Source: CAWIHA01 sp963835855 (GTDB lineage Bacteria > Acidobacteriota > Terriglobia > Bryobacterales > Bryobacteraceae). Taken from it: DNA of 41,290 nt. Below the pieces are notes generated by a model. The model saw only the letters and a program-made list of their open reading frames with translations, was not told the DNA's origin and did not search any database. Shown one piece after another: positions 6,323 to 14,310 of the stretch; the first letter of the stretch is position 1; every line of letters starts with the position of its first letter. The translations under genes and the position numbers were made by a program. The stretch spans positions 1 to 41,290 of the forward strand of contig CAWIHA010000030.1 in the NCBI GenBank assembly GCA_963835855.1, read 5' to 3'.

Positions 6323-9004
6323 TTGAAGAAACGAATTCCCCTGCTCGTGCTTAGTATTTTTGGAGTGCTGCTCGTGCTGTTGGCAGTCGCGTCCGCGGCG
6401 TCGGTCAACTGCTCGGGTGTGACAGCCTGGGCCGCCGGTGGCAATTACACTGTAGGCGAACTGGTCACGTATCAAAGTTCGGAATACAAATGTCTCCAGG
6501 CCAATAACAACGCCGCACCCAACTGGGACCCGGTGGACTGGCCGGGTGGTTGGTCGCTGGTGGGCACCTGCACCACCGGCCCCACGGCAACGCCAACGGC
6601 TACCGCAACTGCTACGCGGACTGCGACGGCAACGGCGACCGCGACGCGGACAGCAACAGCAACCGCAACGCGCACTGCAACAGCCACGGTAACGGCGACG
6701 CGAACAGCAACGGCGACCGCGACGCGGACAGCAACGGCAACCGCAACACGCACTGCAACAGCCACAGCAACGGCGACGCGAACCGCAACGGCAACCGCGA
6801 CGGCAACCCGGTCGGCTACCGCGACCGCAACCGCGACGCGAACCGCAACTGCAACACGGACCGCGACGGCTACTGCAACAGCAACCGCCACGCCGACCGC
6901 GACCGGCAATTGCGACCCGGCATGGGCATACCCCATCAACTATGCGGTGGGGGCGTTGGTGAGTTACGGTGGGCAAAATTACCGATGCATATACGCGCAT
7001 ACCTCGAACTCAGCTTGGACACCGCCGAGCACCCCGACCTTGTGGACGCCAATCGGGTCATGCACCGGCACGGGTGGCCCGACTCCAACCCCAACCGCCA
7101 CTCCGACCGCTACGGCAACGGCCACGGGAACTCCGGCCGCCGGCGCACCGGCAACACCGACGCTCAGCATTCAGACCGACCAGAGCCAGGGCAACGGTCT
7201 CTATTACATCGTGAGTTGGAATATCTACTACGGCACTGCGGCGACCAGTTGGCAGCTTCTGGAAAACGGCAGCGTAATTTACTCAGGGGCCGGCACCACG
7301 AGCGGCAGTTATGAGATTACCACTCACACCTATGGAACGTGGGTTTATCAGGTGATTGTCAGCAACTCGGCAGGATCGACCTATAGCGCCCAGCAAAGCT
7401 TCACCGACGGCGGCGCCAGTCCGATCATGATGAGCAGCGTGGATAGCGCCCACCAGGCGACCCAGATCACTATTCCGCAAGGCACCACCAGCTATACACT
7501 GAGCATCTTCGGCGAAACCAGCCCAAGTTTTACGGTGGTCGCCAATAACAGCTCGGTCATCAGCGCCTCGGCGAGCGGCAGCACGCTGACGGTGAAAGGA
7601 TTGCAGGCCGGGCGCGCAGGTGTGGTGATCAAAGACAGCATTTCCGGTGATGTGCGATATGTCGGCTTCCGTGTCCTGACCTCGTCTGGACAGGCTCCCG
7701 GCCTGCCCAGCTACGTGGCCATCGGATCGGTCAGCGAGGATACCACGGCCGATGTGAGCATGTGGGAGGACTTCAGCAATCCGGCGACGAACAAGCGCAT
7801 GGACATCCGCTACATCTATCTCAACGGCGGCCCGACAAACGGTTGGACGACGTGGACGAACGTGCCCGGCGGCCGTGCGACCACGTTCATTCGCAACAGC
7901 CAGATGTGGGGCATGATCCCCTTCTTTGTCTGGTACAATATTCCGGCCGGCAGCGAGGGCTACAGCGCCGATACGGCGAATGCCCAGAGCACCAGCTACA
8001 TGACCTCCTACTTCCAGTGCCTCCAGTTCTTCCTCGGCCTGGTGCAGCAATCGGCGGGCGGCGACACGGTAGGTATCGTGATCGAGCCCGATTTCATCGG
8101 CTACCAGATGCAGAACTCGGGAGGGAAGAGCCCGGTGCCACTGACGTCAATCGCAGCCGCGACCAGCGCGGCTTATAGCAGCGGTGTACTGACCTCGAGC
8201 GATCCGCAATACCCGAACACTATCGCCGGTCTGATCCAGGCCATCAACTACACCATCCACAAGAACTGTTCCAACTGCATCTTCGGCTGGCAGTTCAACC
8301 TCTGGGCCTCGCCCGGGATCACGGTGGGCATTCCCTCGAATGGGCTCATGCACCTGACCGACACGATGGGAATCAGCGCCGGCCGCACGGCGATCGCCAA
8401 TGAAGCGCAACAGATCGCCAACTACTACCTGAACGGCAGCATTACGAGCAACGGTGCGAGCTTCATTTCGATTGACAAATATGGTTTAGATGCCGGAGCC
8501 AACATGTCCGGCAACGACCCGTCCACCTCGGCTTGGTTCTGGAACGCCGATCAGTGGAATAACTATCTGCTGTTCACCGAGACCCTGCACGCGGCATCCG
8601 GCCTGCCAGTAATCCTCTGGCAGCTCCCCGTCGGGCACATCAATACATCGCAGGCGACGGACCCGTATACCGGGGGCCTTTTCCCGGCGCTGACCAATGC
8701 CTCTCAGACCTACGAAGATTCCGCTCCCGACTTTTTCCTCGGCGACACTTTTGACACGGGTGGCGGGACGCGCCTGACCTACTTCAGCACAAACCTGGGT
8801 GGCGATACGCTGATCACCAGCTCTGGCAATCTGGTCACCTGGAAATCGCACGTGGCCGCGGCCAAGAGCAACGGCGTCACGGTCATGCTCTTCGGTGCTG
8901 GGGTGGGCAGCAGCACGCAAGGCGTCGGAAGCCCGCCGACGGATAACTACTGGTGGATGAACGCCGCGCAGCAGTATTTGAAGAACCCGGTATCATTGCC
9001 GTAA
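6323..9004 (+). CDS. Exported multimodular chitin-binding protein, putative glycoside hydrolase
   Basis: The 893-residue protein has a signal peptide (1-26), a CBM5/12 module (about 27-84), a Thr/Ala/Arg linker, a second CBM5/12-like module (about 192-240), and a PT-rich spacer. A fibronectin-III-like domain (about 265-360, SWNIYYGTAATSWQL) and a bacterial Ig-like domain (about 365-455) follow. The 430-residue C-terminal region contains VGIVIEPDFIGYQ, FISIDKYGLDAG and LPVILWQLPVGH. These strand-then-acidic patterns suggest a TIM-barrel hydrolase, with the Glu in IEPDF and the Asp in SIDKYG as candidate catalytic residues, but I do not recognise the family. The accessory domains resemble secreted chitinases and cellulases. 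TTG is taken as start because of AGGAGG upstream and the match to its paralogue. Confidence 0.75.
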   Translation: MKKRIPLLVLSIFGVLLVLLAVASAASVNCSGVTAWAAGGNYTVGELVTYQSSEYKCLQANNNAAPNWDPVDWPGGWSLVGTCTTGPTATPTATATATRTATATATATRTATATATRTATATVTATRTATATATRTATATATRTATATATATRTATATATATRSATATATATRTATATRTATATATATATPTATGNCDPAWAYPINYAVGALVSYGGQNYRCIYAHTSNSAWTPPSTPTLWTPIGSCTGTGGPTPTPTATPTATATATGTPAAGAPATPTLSIQTDQSQGNGLYYIVSWNIYYGTAATSWQLLENGSVIYSGAGTTSGSYEITTHTYGTWVYQVIVSNSAGSTYSAQQSFTDGGASPIMMSSVDSAHQATQITIPQGTTSYTLSIFGETSPSFTVVANNSSVISASASGSTLTVKGLQAGRAGVVIKDSISGDVRYVGFRVLTSSGQAPGLPSYVAIGSVSEDTTADVSMWEDFSNPATNKRMDIRYIYLNGGPTNGWTTWTNVPGGRATTFIRNSQMWGMIPFFVWYNIPAGSEGYSADTANAQSTSYMTSYFQCLQFFLGLVQQSAGGDTVGIVIEPDFIGYQMQNSGGKSPVPLTSIAAATSAAYSSGVLTSSDPQYPNTIAGLIQAINYTIHKNCSNCIFGWQFNLWASPGITVGIPSNGLMHLTDTMGISAGRTAIANEAQQIANYYLNGSITSNGASFISIDKYGLDAGANMSGNDPSTSAWFWNADQWNNYLLFTETLHAASGLPVILWQLPVGHINTSQATDPYTGGLFPALTNASQTYEDSAPDFFLGDTFDTGGGTRLTYFSTNLGGDTLITSSGNLVTWKSHVAAAKSNGVTVMLFGAGVGSSTQGVGSPPTDNYWWMNAAQQYLKNPVSLP
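6588..6903 (+). repeat. Thr-Ala-Arg coding microsatellite, gene 2 linker
   Basis: Tandem array of the same kind as in the first gene but with different unit order and number, including a few Val and one Ser substitution in the TATATR pattern. The array has clearly expanded or contracted independently since duplication. Confidence 0.85.
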
Positions 9005-9373
9005 CAGCGGCGTATGGCATTTGCTACATGCTGGCCCGTGGTTGCGGCTGCGGGCCAGCACTGGCGAACTCATCGCAAGTGGGCATACGCAGTGTGCGGC
9101 GCCGCCCCTTCCACCGAAGCCCTTCGGAAGCCCCAGGGCCGGGTCTGTCAGGCCGCGCAATGGAGTCCGGATCAGCTTAGCCCCGAAGGACTACATCGAG
9201 TCCTAGCAGATCCATTATTCTGGTGGTTCTAACGTAGTTGGATCTTGAAATCATGATTGCAAGGATCAGTGAATCGCTGTAAACTCAAACCACCGGGCAC
9301 TCGTTGGTAGTGCCCGCGGATAGCGGTAGGTTGCTTCCGCTCCTCAAAAGGCTCCTTTCCCTGTGGAGATCGA
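9005..9373. other. Intergenic region with terminator-like and leader hairpins
   Basis: No gene is seen. A 9-base perfect stem (GCTGGCCCG with CGGGCCAGC, 9030-9059) 26 bases after the stop may end transcription of the second chitin-directed gene. Two adjacent hairpins, 9295-9315 (GGGCACT with AGTGCCC) and 9316-9340 (GCGGA.AGC with GCTTCCGC), precede the GH18 gene. This leader is unrelated to the one shared by the first two genes. Confidence 0.5.
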
Positions 9374-10909
9374 ATGAAAAAAAGAACACCCCTGCTTCTA
9401 CTCAGTACCCTCGGCCTGTTGCTGCTCCTGCTGGCCGTCGCGTCTGCGGCGTCAGTCAACTGCTCGGGCGTGACGGCCTGGGCCGCTGGCGGCAATTACA
9501 CCGTGGGCGAACTGGTTACCTATCAAGGCTCGGAATACAAATGTCTCCAGGCAAATAATAACGCCGCACCCAACTGGGACCCGATTGACTGGCCGGCGGG
9601 CTGGTCCCTAATGGGCACCTGCACCACCGGCCCCACGGCGACGCCGACGGCGACCGCAACAGCAACCCGGACGGCTACTGCGACTGTAACCGCCACGCGG
9701 ACTGCAACGGCCACCGCGACGCGGACCGCAACGGCCACTGCAACGCGGACCGCCACGCGGACTGCAACGGCCACCGCAACGCGAACTGCGACGGCAACTG
9801 CAACGCGGACTGCAACGACTACTGCGACGCGAACTGCGACGGCAACTGTTACGGCTACCGCAACGGCCACTGCAACCGCAACTACAACTTCGACCCCAAT
9901 TACGGGGCCCGGTCCGAACGGAAATGGTCGTTTATTGGCTGGTTACTGGCATGACTTCGACAACGGGACTGGATTCATTCCGCTGCGGAATGTCCCTCCC
10001 GCATATGACATCATCAACGTGGCGTTTGCGACCCCGAATACCGGGACCGCGGACATTACCTTCTCGGTTTACTCGACCGAGACACAAGCTCAGTTCATCA
10101 GTGACGTCGCCTATTTGAAGAGTCAGGGCAGGAAGGTCCTGCTGTCGATCGGCGGCGGAGCCAGCCCGACCATCGCATTGAACAACTCCAGCGATGTTTC
10201 GACCTTTGTCAAAAACGTCTCGGCGCTGGTCCAGCAGTATGGGTTCAACGGGATCGACATCGATATCGAGAACCACAACGTCTACCTGAATGCGGGCGAT
10301 AACGATTTCGCCCACCCGACCACGCCCATACTGGTCAACCTGATTGCCGCCCTGAATCAGCTCGCCGCGAAGTTCGGCTCCGGCTTCATCATCAGCATCG
10401 CACCGGAAACCTACTATGTGCAGGAGGGCTATGACTACCCCACGACGCCGGCATACATACCGGTAATTTATGGGATAGGCAACAACCTGACTTACTTGTG
10501 GGTTCAGGAATACAACTCTGGCCCGATTATGGCCTTGGATAACACTTATTACACTCCGCCTTCAGCCGACTTTCTCGTTGCCATGGACGAAATGGTGATG
10601 ACGGGCTTCCCAATCGGCCAGAATCCGGCTTACACATGGCCTGGGGTACCGCAGAACAAAGCGCTGATGGGCGTTCCATCGTATGTAAACGCCGGTAACG
10701 GATGGGTGGATAACGCGACCCTTCAGAATGCGCTGAATTACCTTATTAAGGGACAGTCGTTCGGTGGGAGTTACAAATTGCGCAATGCGTCCGGCTACCC
10801 GAACATGCGCGGCATTATGACTTGGTCGATCAACTGGGATGTGTATGGTGGCCAGGTCTTCTCCAACGGCATGCGGGCCTATCTCAACTCGCTGCCTGCC
10901 GTGCAATGA
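9374..10909 (+). CDS. Secreted GH18 chitinase with CBM5/12 module
   Basis: The 511-residue endo-acting chitinase hydrolyses beta-1,4-linked N-acetylglucosamine polymers outside the cell. It has a signal peptide (1-25), one CBM5/12 chitin-binding module closely related to those of the two upstream genes (27-84), a Thr/Ala/Arg linker (86-172) and a GH18 TIM barrel (about 180-511). The barrel shows LLAGYW, KVLLSIGGG (the SxGG motif, near 257) and NGIDIDIE at 292-299. In this last motif, equivalent to DGxDxDxE, the acid catalyst Glu299 and both neighbouring Asp residues are kept, but the first Asp is Asn. The closing GIMTWSINWD contains the substrate-binding Trp. The ATG at 9374 follows GGAG and fits the signal peptide. 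It shares the N-terminal kit but not the leader of the two preceding genes. Confidence 0.92.
   Translation: MKKRTPLLLLSTLGLLLLLLAVASAASVNCSGVTAWAAGGNYTVGELVTYQGSEYKCLQANNNAAPNWDPIDWPAGWSLMGTCTTGPTATPTATATATRTATATVTATRTATATATRTATATATRTATRTATATATRTATATATRTATTTATRTATATVTATATATATATTTSTPITGPGPNGNGRLLAGYWHDFDNGTGFIPLRNVPPAYDIINVAFATPNTGTADITFSVYSTETQAQFISDVAYLKSQGRKVLLSIGGGASPTIALNNSSDVSTFVKNVSALVQQYGFNGIDIDIENHNVYLNAGDNDFAHPTTPILVNLIAALNQLAAKFGSGFIISIAPETYYVQEGYDYPTTPAYIPVIYGIGNNLTYLWVQEYNSGPIMALDNTYYTPPSADFLVAMDEMVMTGFPIGQNPAYTWPGVPQNKALMGVPSYVNAGNGWVDNATLQNALNYLIKGQSFGGSYKLRNASGYPNMRGIMTWSINWDVYGGQVFSNGMRAYLNSLPAVQ
9640..9895 (+). repeat. Thr-Ala-Arg coding microsatellite, chitinase linker
   Basis: Third version of the TATATR-encoding array, ending in a short Thr-rich stretch before the GH18 domain. 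It links the chitin-binding module to the catalytic barrel. Confidence 0.85.
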
Positions 10910-10916
10910 GCCCATG

Positions 10917-10941
10917 GAGGGGGGTGATCTTCATTCCCCTC
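10917..10941 (+). terminator. Possible terminator hairpin after the chitinase gene
   Basis: Six-base arms GAGGGG and CCCCTC lie just after the chitinase stop. The structure is short and lacks a strong T-run. The following stretch to 11159 shows no gene. Confidence 0.35.
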
Positions 10942-11159
10942 TCTCCTTCCCTGCTGCTCTGAGGCTATCGCATAGCAGTCGCCAGACCGGCTCCTTTGAA
11001 GATGCACCTCGGCGTTCGCCAAAACCTGCGTGACGATTGCGCGGCCGCGACCAGTGGCCACCTTCTAGAGACCTTCTGGGGTGTCCGATTTTGGGCGAGG
11101 ACTGCCGTTGCGCCGGCGAGGGCGCCGGCCAACTCCCTACGCGTGAGTTCATTTCGACA

Positions 11160-12677
11160 TCATATAGGCTCGCAGCGTCCTGCCAGCGCTTCCATCGCGG
11201 CTTTCTCCATGACCGCGCGCGGTGCGCTTTGCCCGGTCCAGATCTCGAACTGCCTTGCGGCCTGCTCGAGGAACATCTCCGTGCCGGGCACGGCCGTTTT
11301 GCCCTGCTCGCGGGCGCGGCGCAGCAGCAGCGTTTCGACCGGGTTATAGACCATATCAAACACCACCCCGGCCGGGATTCGCTCGCCGAAAAAGCACTCA
11401 TCTACGTTGGGGCACATGCCGAGCGGCGTCGCGTGCACCAGGCCGTCGAAGTTACGCGATTCGAGCTGATCGCGCGCCAGCGGTTCGGCGCCACATGCCT
11501 TGGCGAGAGCGCGCACGCGGTCCGGATTCCGGCCGACGATGGCCACTTTCGCGCCTGCATCCGCCAGCGCAAACGCCGCGCTCCGCGCCGCGCCGCCGTT
11601 GCCGGCAATGAGTATGGAAGATTTCGCCAGCCGCAAATGGCGCTCCAGCGGCGCGCGGGCCGCCTCGGCATCGGTGTTCGCTCCGCGCCATTTCCCCGAC
11701 TTGCGCCAAACCGTGTTCACCGCGCCGATCCGCCGTGCCAGCGGATCGATGGCATCCAGGTACCGCAAGATTTTCTGCTTGTGCGGAATTGTCACGCTGA
11801 AGCCTGCGACCGGCAGCTTCCCGGCGAGCAGCATGAAATCCTTCAGGTGCACCGGCGGAACGAGGAAAGGCAGGTAGACGGCATCGGCGCGGCGCGCCTG
11901 GAATGCGCGGTTATGCACCGCGGGGGAGATCGAGTGCCGCACCGGATCGCCGACGACTCCGTAAATCTTCACATGGCGAGCCAGCTTCTCGATGCGATAG
12001 AGCTGCCGTAACTGGTGCGCGCAGACCTGGCCCGCCGCGGTCCCCGCGGTCGCACTGGGCGCCGCGTACGTGTAAAGGCCGCCGAAGATCGTCGATAGCA
12101 CACGCGAGGGGAAGCCCGTCTCGCCCATCGCGAGCACGATCATCGGCGTCCGGGGGTGCAGCCGCGCGAGCGACAGGATGCGGTAGTTATCTGACGGCTT
12201 GCGCGCCGTGGTCACCAACTTGTAAGCGTCCGCCGGCACGCGCTCCATGCGCCGCAGCACCGCCTCCATTGCTGGCGTAGCCTCGAAATTGTGATAAGAA
12301 AGGATCAGCAACGCGCGTCCGCGAAACCTCTCGAGGCCGGCGCCAGCCGCTTCGGCGGTCTCAATCTCGACATCGATTGCGCGCGCGCCCGCCTCGACCG
12401 CGCCATCGAGAATGCGGATCTGCTCTTCCACGCTGCCGTTGAACTTGCCGTGATTCTGATGCCGGCGGCAGGTCGCCACGATCGCGCATTCGGGCGATTC
12501 CTCAAGCAGCGCCCGCATGGCTTTCACGCCCTGCGCCGGATTGTCGAGGTAATCCAGCCGGAACTCGAGGAGCGTCTCGCCCGCACGCACTTCGCGCCGC
12601 GCAGCCTCGAGCAGCGTGCCGTCCGTCGGGAACCCCAATGCGATGCAGATGCGAGGGAGGGAGTCGAGGAGCGGCAT
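11160..12677 (-). CDS. aroDE: Bifunctional 3-dehydroquinate dehydratase / shikimate dehydrogenase
   Basis: This 505-residue fusion catalyses two successive steps of the shikimate pathway to aromatic amino acids: dehydration of 3-dehydroquinate and NADPH-dependent reduction of 3-dehydroshikimate. Residues 1-225 are a type I dehydroquinase, with His129 (ILSYHNFEATP) and Schiff-base Lys153 (DAYKLVTTARK). Residues 237-505 are shikimate dehydrogenase: substrate loop GDPVRHSISPAVHN, catalytic Lys300 (VTIPHK), Asp336 (GANTD) and the dinucleotide loop GNGGAARSA near 359. The usual Gly after NTD is replaced (NTDAEA). Such fusions are known in plants, Chlamydia and several bacterial phyla including Acidobacteria. 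The gene is transcribed away from kbl, with 41 bases between start codons, so the two share a promoter region. Confidence 0.93.
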   Translation of the reverse strand: MPLLDSLPRICIALGFPTDGTLLEAARREVRAGETLLEFRLDYLDNPAQGVKAMRALLEESPECAIVATCRRHQNHGKFNGSVEEQIRILDGAVEAGARAIDVEIETAEAAGAGLERFRGRALLILSYHNFEATPAMEAVLRRMERVPADAYKLVTTARKPSDNYRILSLARLHPRTPMIVLAMGETGFPSRVLSTIFGGLYTYAAPSATAGTAAGQVCAHQLRQLYRIEKLARHVKIYGVVGDPVRHSISPAVHNRAFQARRADAVYLPFLVPPVHLKDFMLLAGKLPVAGFSVTIPHKQKILRYLDAIDPLARRIGAVNTVWRKSGKWRGANTDAEAARAPLERHLRLAKSSILIAGNGGAARSAAFALADAGAKVAIVGRNPDRVRALAKACGAEPLARDQLESRNFDGLVHATPLGMCPNVDECFFGERIPAGVVFDMVYNPVETLLLRRAREQGKTAVPGTEMFLEQAARQFEIWTGQSAPRAVMEKAAMEALAGRCEPI

Positions 12678-12718
12678 CGCGGGTACTTAAGAATATCATG
12701 GTACTTTGGGGGCGTTCC
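12678..12718. promoter_or_regulatory. Divergent aroDE / kbl promoter region
   Basis: Only 41 bases separate the two start codons. The plus strand has TATCAT (12695-12700) as a possible -10 for kbl; the reverse strand has TATTCT as a possible -10 for aroDE. Two GGTACTT direct repeats frame the AT-rich centre and could be an operator. Untranslated leaders must be very short. Confidence 0.35.
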
Positions 12719-13918
12719 ATGAGCCTTTACGAAAAACTCCAGCGTTCTCTCGAAGAACGGGCCGGGACGGGCATGCTCAAGACCGAACGCATCATCACTT
12801 CGGCGCAATCAGCCGAGATCCGCATCCAGGGCAGAAGCGCGCCGGTCCTGAACTTTTGCGCGAACAACTACCTGGGGCTTGCCAACCACCCCCGCATCGT
12901 GGAGGCTTGCCGCAAGGCGCTTGATGTCTGGGGTTATGGGCTCTCCTCCGTCCGGTTCATTTGCGGGACGCAGGCGATCCACAAGCAGCTCGAGGCCCGC
13001 ATCTCACGCTTTCTCGGAACCGAGGACACGATCCTCTACACATCCTGCTTCGACGCCAACGGTGGTCTGTTCGAGAGCATGCTCGGGGAAAACGACAGCC
13101 TGATCAGCGCGCGGCTCAACCATGCCAGCATCATCGACGGCGCACGCCTCACCAAGTGCCGCCGGCTGACTTACGTGGAATGTGATCCTTCCGATTTTGC
13201 CCGCGTGCTGAAGGAGGCCGGCGATGGCGACAAGGTTGCGGTCACCGATGGCGTCTTCAGCATGGACGGGATCCTCGCGCCGCTGGATCAACTCGTGCCG
13301 CTCGCGCACGAGCACGGGGCGCTGATGGTGGTGGACGATTCGCACGCGACCGGTTTCATTGGCGAGCGCGGCCGTGGAACGGGTGAGTACTACGGCGCCG
13401 ACCCGGACGTGATCACGAGCACGCTGGGCAAGGCGCTCGGCGGCGCGAGTGGCGGCTTCACGTCCGGCAAGAAGGTGCTCGTCGAGTGGCTGCGGAACAG
13501 CTCGCGGCCGTACCTGTTCTCGAACACGCTGGCCCCCAGCCTGTGCGCGGGCGCGCTGGCCGCGCTGGACATCATCGAATCCGATGAGGGCGCGGAGCGG
13601 CGGGAGCGGCTGCGCGAGAACACCCGCCGATTCCGGACCGCGATGCGGCAGTCGGGCTTCGATATTCCCGAGGGGCCCCACCCGATCGTGCCCGTGATGC
13701 TGGGAGACGCGCGCCTCGCCGCACGTATGGCCGAGCAGCTGCTCGACCTCGGCATCTACGTCATCGGCTTCAGCGATCCGGTGGTGCCGAAGGGCAAGGC
13801 CCGCATCCGGGTGCAACTGAGCGCTGCGCATACGCCGCGCCAGATCGATCGCGCGGTCGAGTGCTTCACGATCGCGGCGAGAGAACGCGGCCGGCCGCCG
13901 GGGAAGGCCGGGGCGTAA
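12719..13918 (+). CDS. kbl: 2-amino-3-ketobutyrate coenzyme A ligase (glycine C-acetyltransferase)
   Basis: This cytosolic PLP enzyme cleaves 2-amino-3-ketobutyrate with CoA to glycine and acetyl-CoA, the second step of threonine breakdown. The 399-residue protein starts MSLYEKLQRSL, matching the family. It has NNYLGLANHP, the glycine-rich SVRFICGTQ, the cofactor-contacting VVDDSHATG and the PLP lysine at about 238 in STLGKALGGASGG. A further ATG seven codons upstream (12698) is in frame but less like the family. The threonine dehydrogenase partner (tdh) is not adjacent; the zinc dehydrogenase at 14311 is of another subgroup and on the other strand. Related alpha-oxoamine synthases (BioF, HemA) are the alternative, but the N-terminus fits Kbl best. 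Confidence 0.92.
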   Translation: MSLYEKLQRSLEERAGTGMLKTERIITSAQSAEIRIQGRSAPVLNFCANNYLGLANHPRIVEACRKALDVWGYGLSSVRFICGTQAIHKQLEARISRFLGTEDTILYTSCFDANGGLFESMLGENDSLISARLNHASIIDGARLTKCRRLTYVECDPSDFARVLKEAGDGDKVAVTDGVFSMDGILAPLDQLVPLAHEHGALMVVDDSHATGFIGERGRGTGEYYGADPDVITSTLGKALGGASGGFTSGKKVLVEWLRNSSRPYLFSNTLAPSLCAGALAALDIIESDEGAERRERLRENTRRFRTAMRQSGFDIPEGPHPIVPVMLGDARLAARMAEQLLDLGIYVIGFSDPVVPKGKARIRVQLSAAHTPRQIDRAVECFTIAARERGRPPGKAGA

Positions 13919-13925
13919 GCCGTTT

Positions 13926-14267
13926 TCAGGCGCCGGCTTGCGCGGCTCCAGCCTTAATCATCGTCAGCAGCATGACGACTTCGGTCTTGGCTCTGATGCC
14001 GTGCTCCAGGTAGGGCGGCATATACGCGAACGTGCCCTCGACGGCTTCGTGCTCATCCGAACCGAGGCGGAGTGAAGCCCGCCCTTTTAAGAAGGTGAGG
14101 ATGGCGGGGAAAGGCGCCGTATGGGCCGAGAGTTCCTGCCCCGCGGCGAACCCAAACAACACCACTTTGGTTCCATTGCCGTCCTGAAGGGTCTGGCTCA
14201 GGATGCCGTTTTCGGGAACCTTGCTCTGTTCCCGCAGATCTTGCAAATAAACGTAGTTGTCTGGCAT
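13926..14267 (-). CDS. Small single-domain cupin protein
   Basis: This 113-residue protein folds as one cupin barrel: FGFAAGQELSAHTAP for the first motif and EGTFAYMPPYLEHGI for the second, with His residues positioned to bind a metal. The start ATG at 14267 is chosen because GGAGG lies eight bases upstream; the frame is open further but that extension overlaps the neighbouring dehydrogenase and looks unlike a protein. Small cupins of this type often bind ligands or serve as simple dioxygenase- or anti-sigma-like sensors; no specific substrate can be read from the sequence. Its 3' end faces kbl with seven bases between stops. Confidence 0.8.
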   Translation of the reverse strand: MPDNYVYLQDLREQSKVPENGILSQTLQDGNGTKVVLFGFAAGQELSAHTAPFPAILTFLKGRASLRLGSDEHEAVEGTFAYMPPYLEHGIRAKTEVVMLLTMIKAGAAQAGA

Positions 14268-14310
14268 TGGGTGAACCTCCAAGTTCGTCCCATCGGTAGC
14301 GCGTTTGAGT

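Larger units (their letters stand above)
6010..7065 (+). repeat. Duplicated block, copy 2
   Basis: Second copy of the 3746-4770 block. It opens with a non-coding relic of the ZIP C-terminus (CAGCAGGGCCTGCGGGTG, compare the ZIP codons for QQGLRV), in which the old stop codon is changed. It continues through the leader and the signal peptide-CBM-linker-CBM half of the next gene. Sequence identity stops at the end of the second CBM. Confidence 0.85.

Noticed and set aside
11037..12011. Plus-strand open frame of 324 codons opposite aroDE
   Set aside because: Antisense shadow in a high-GC gene; its composition is Arg/His-rich and no motif is visible.
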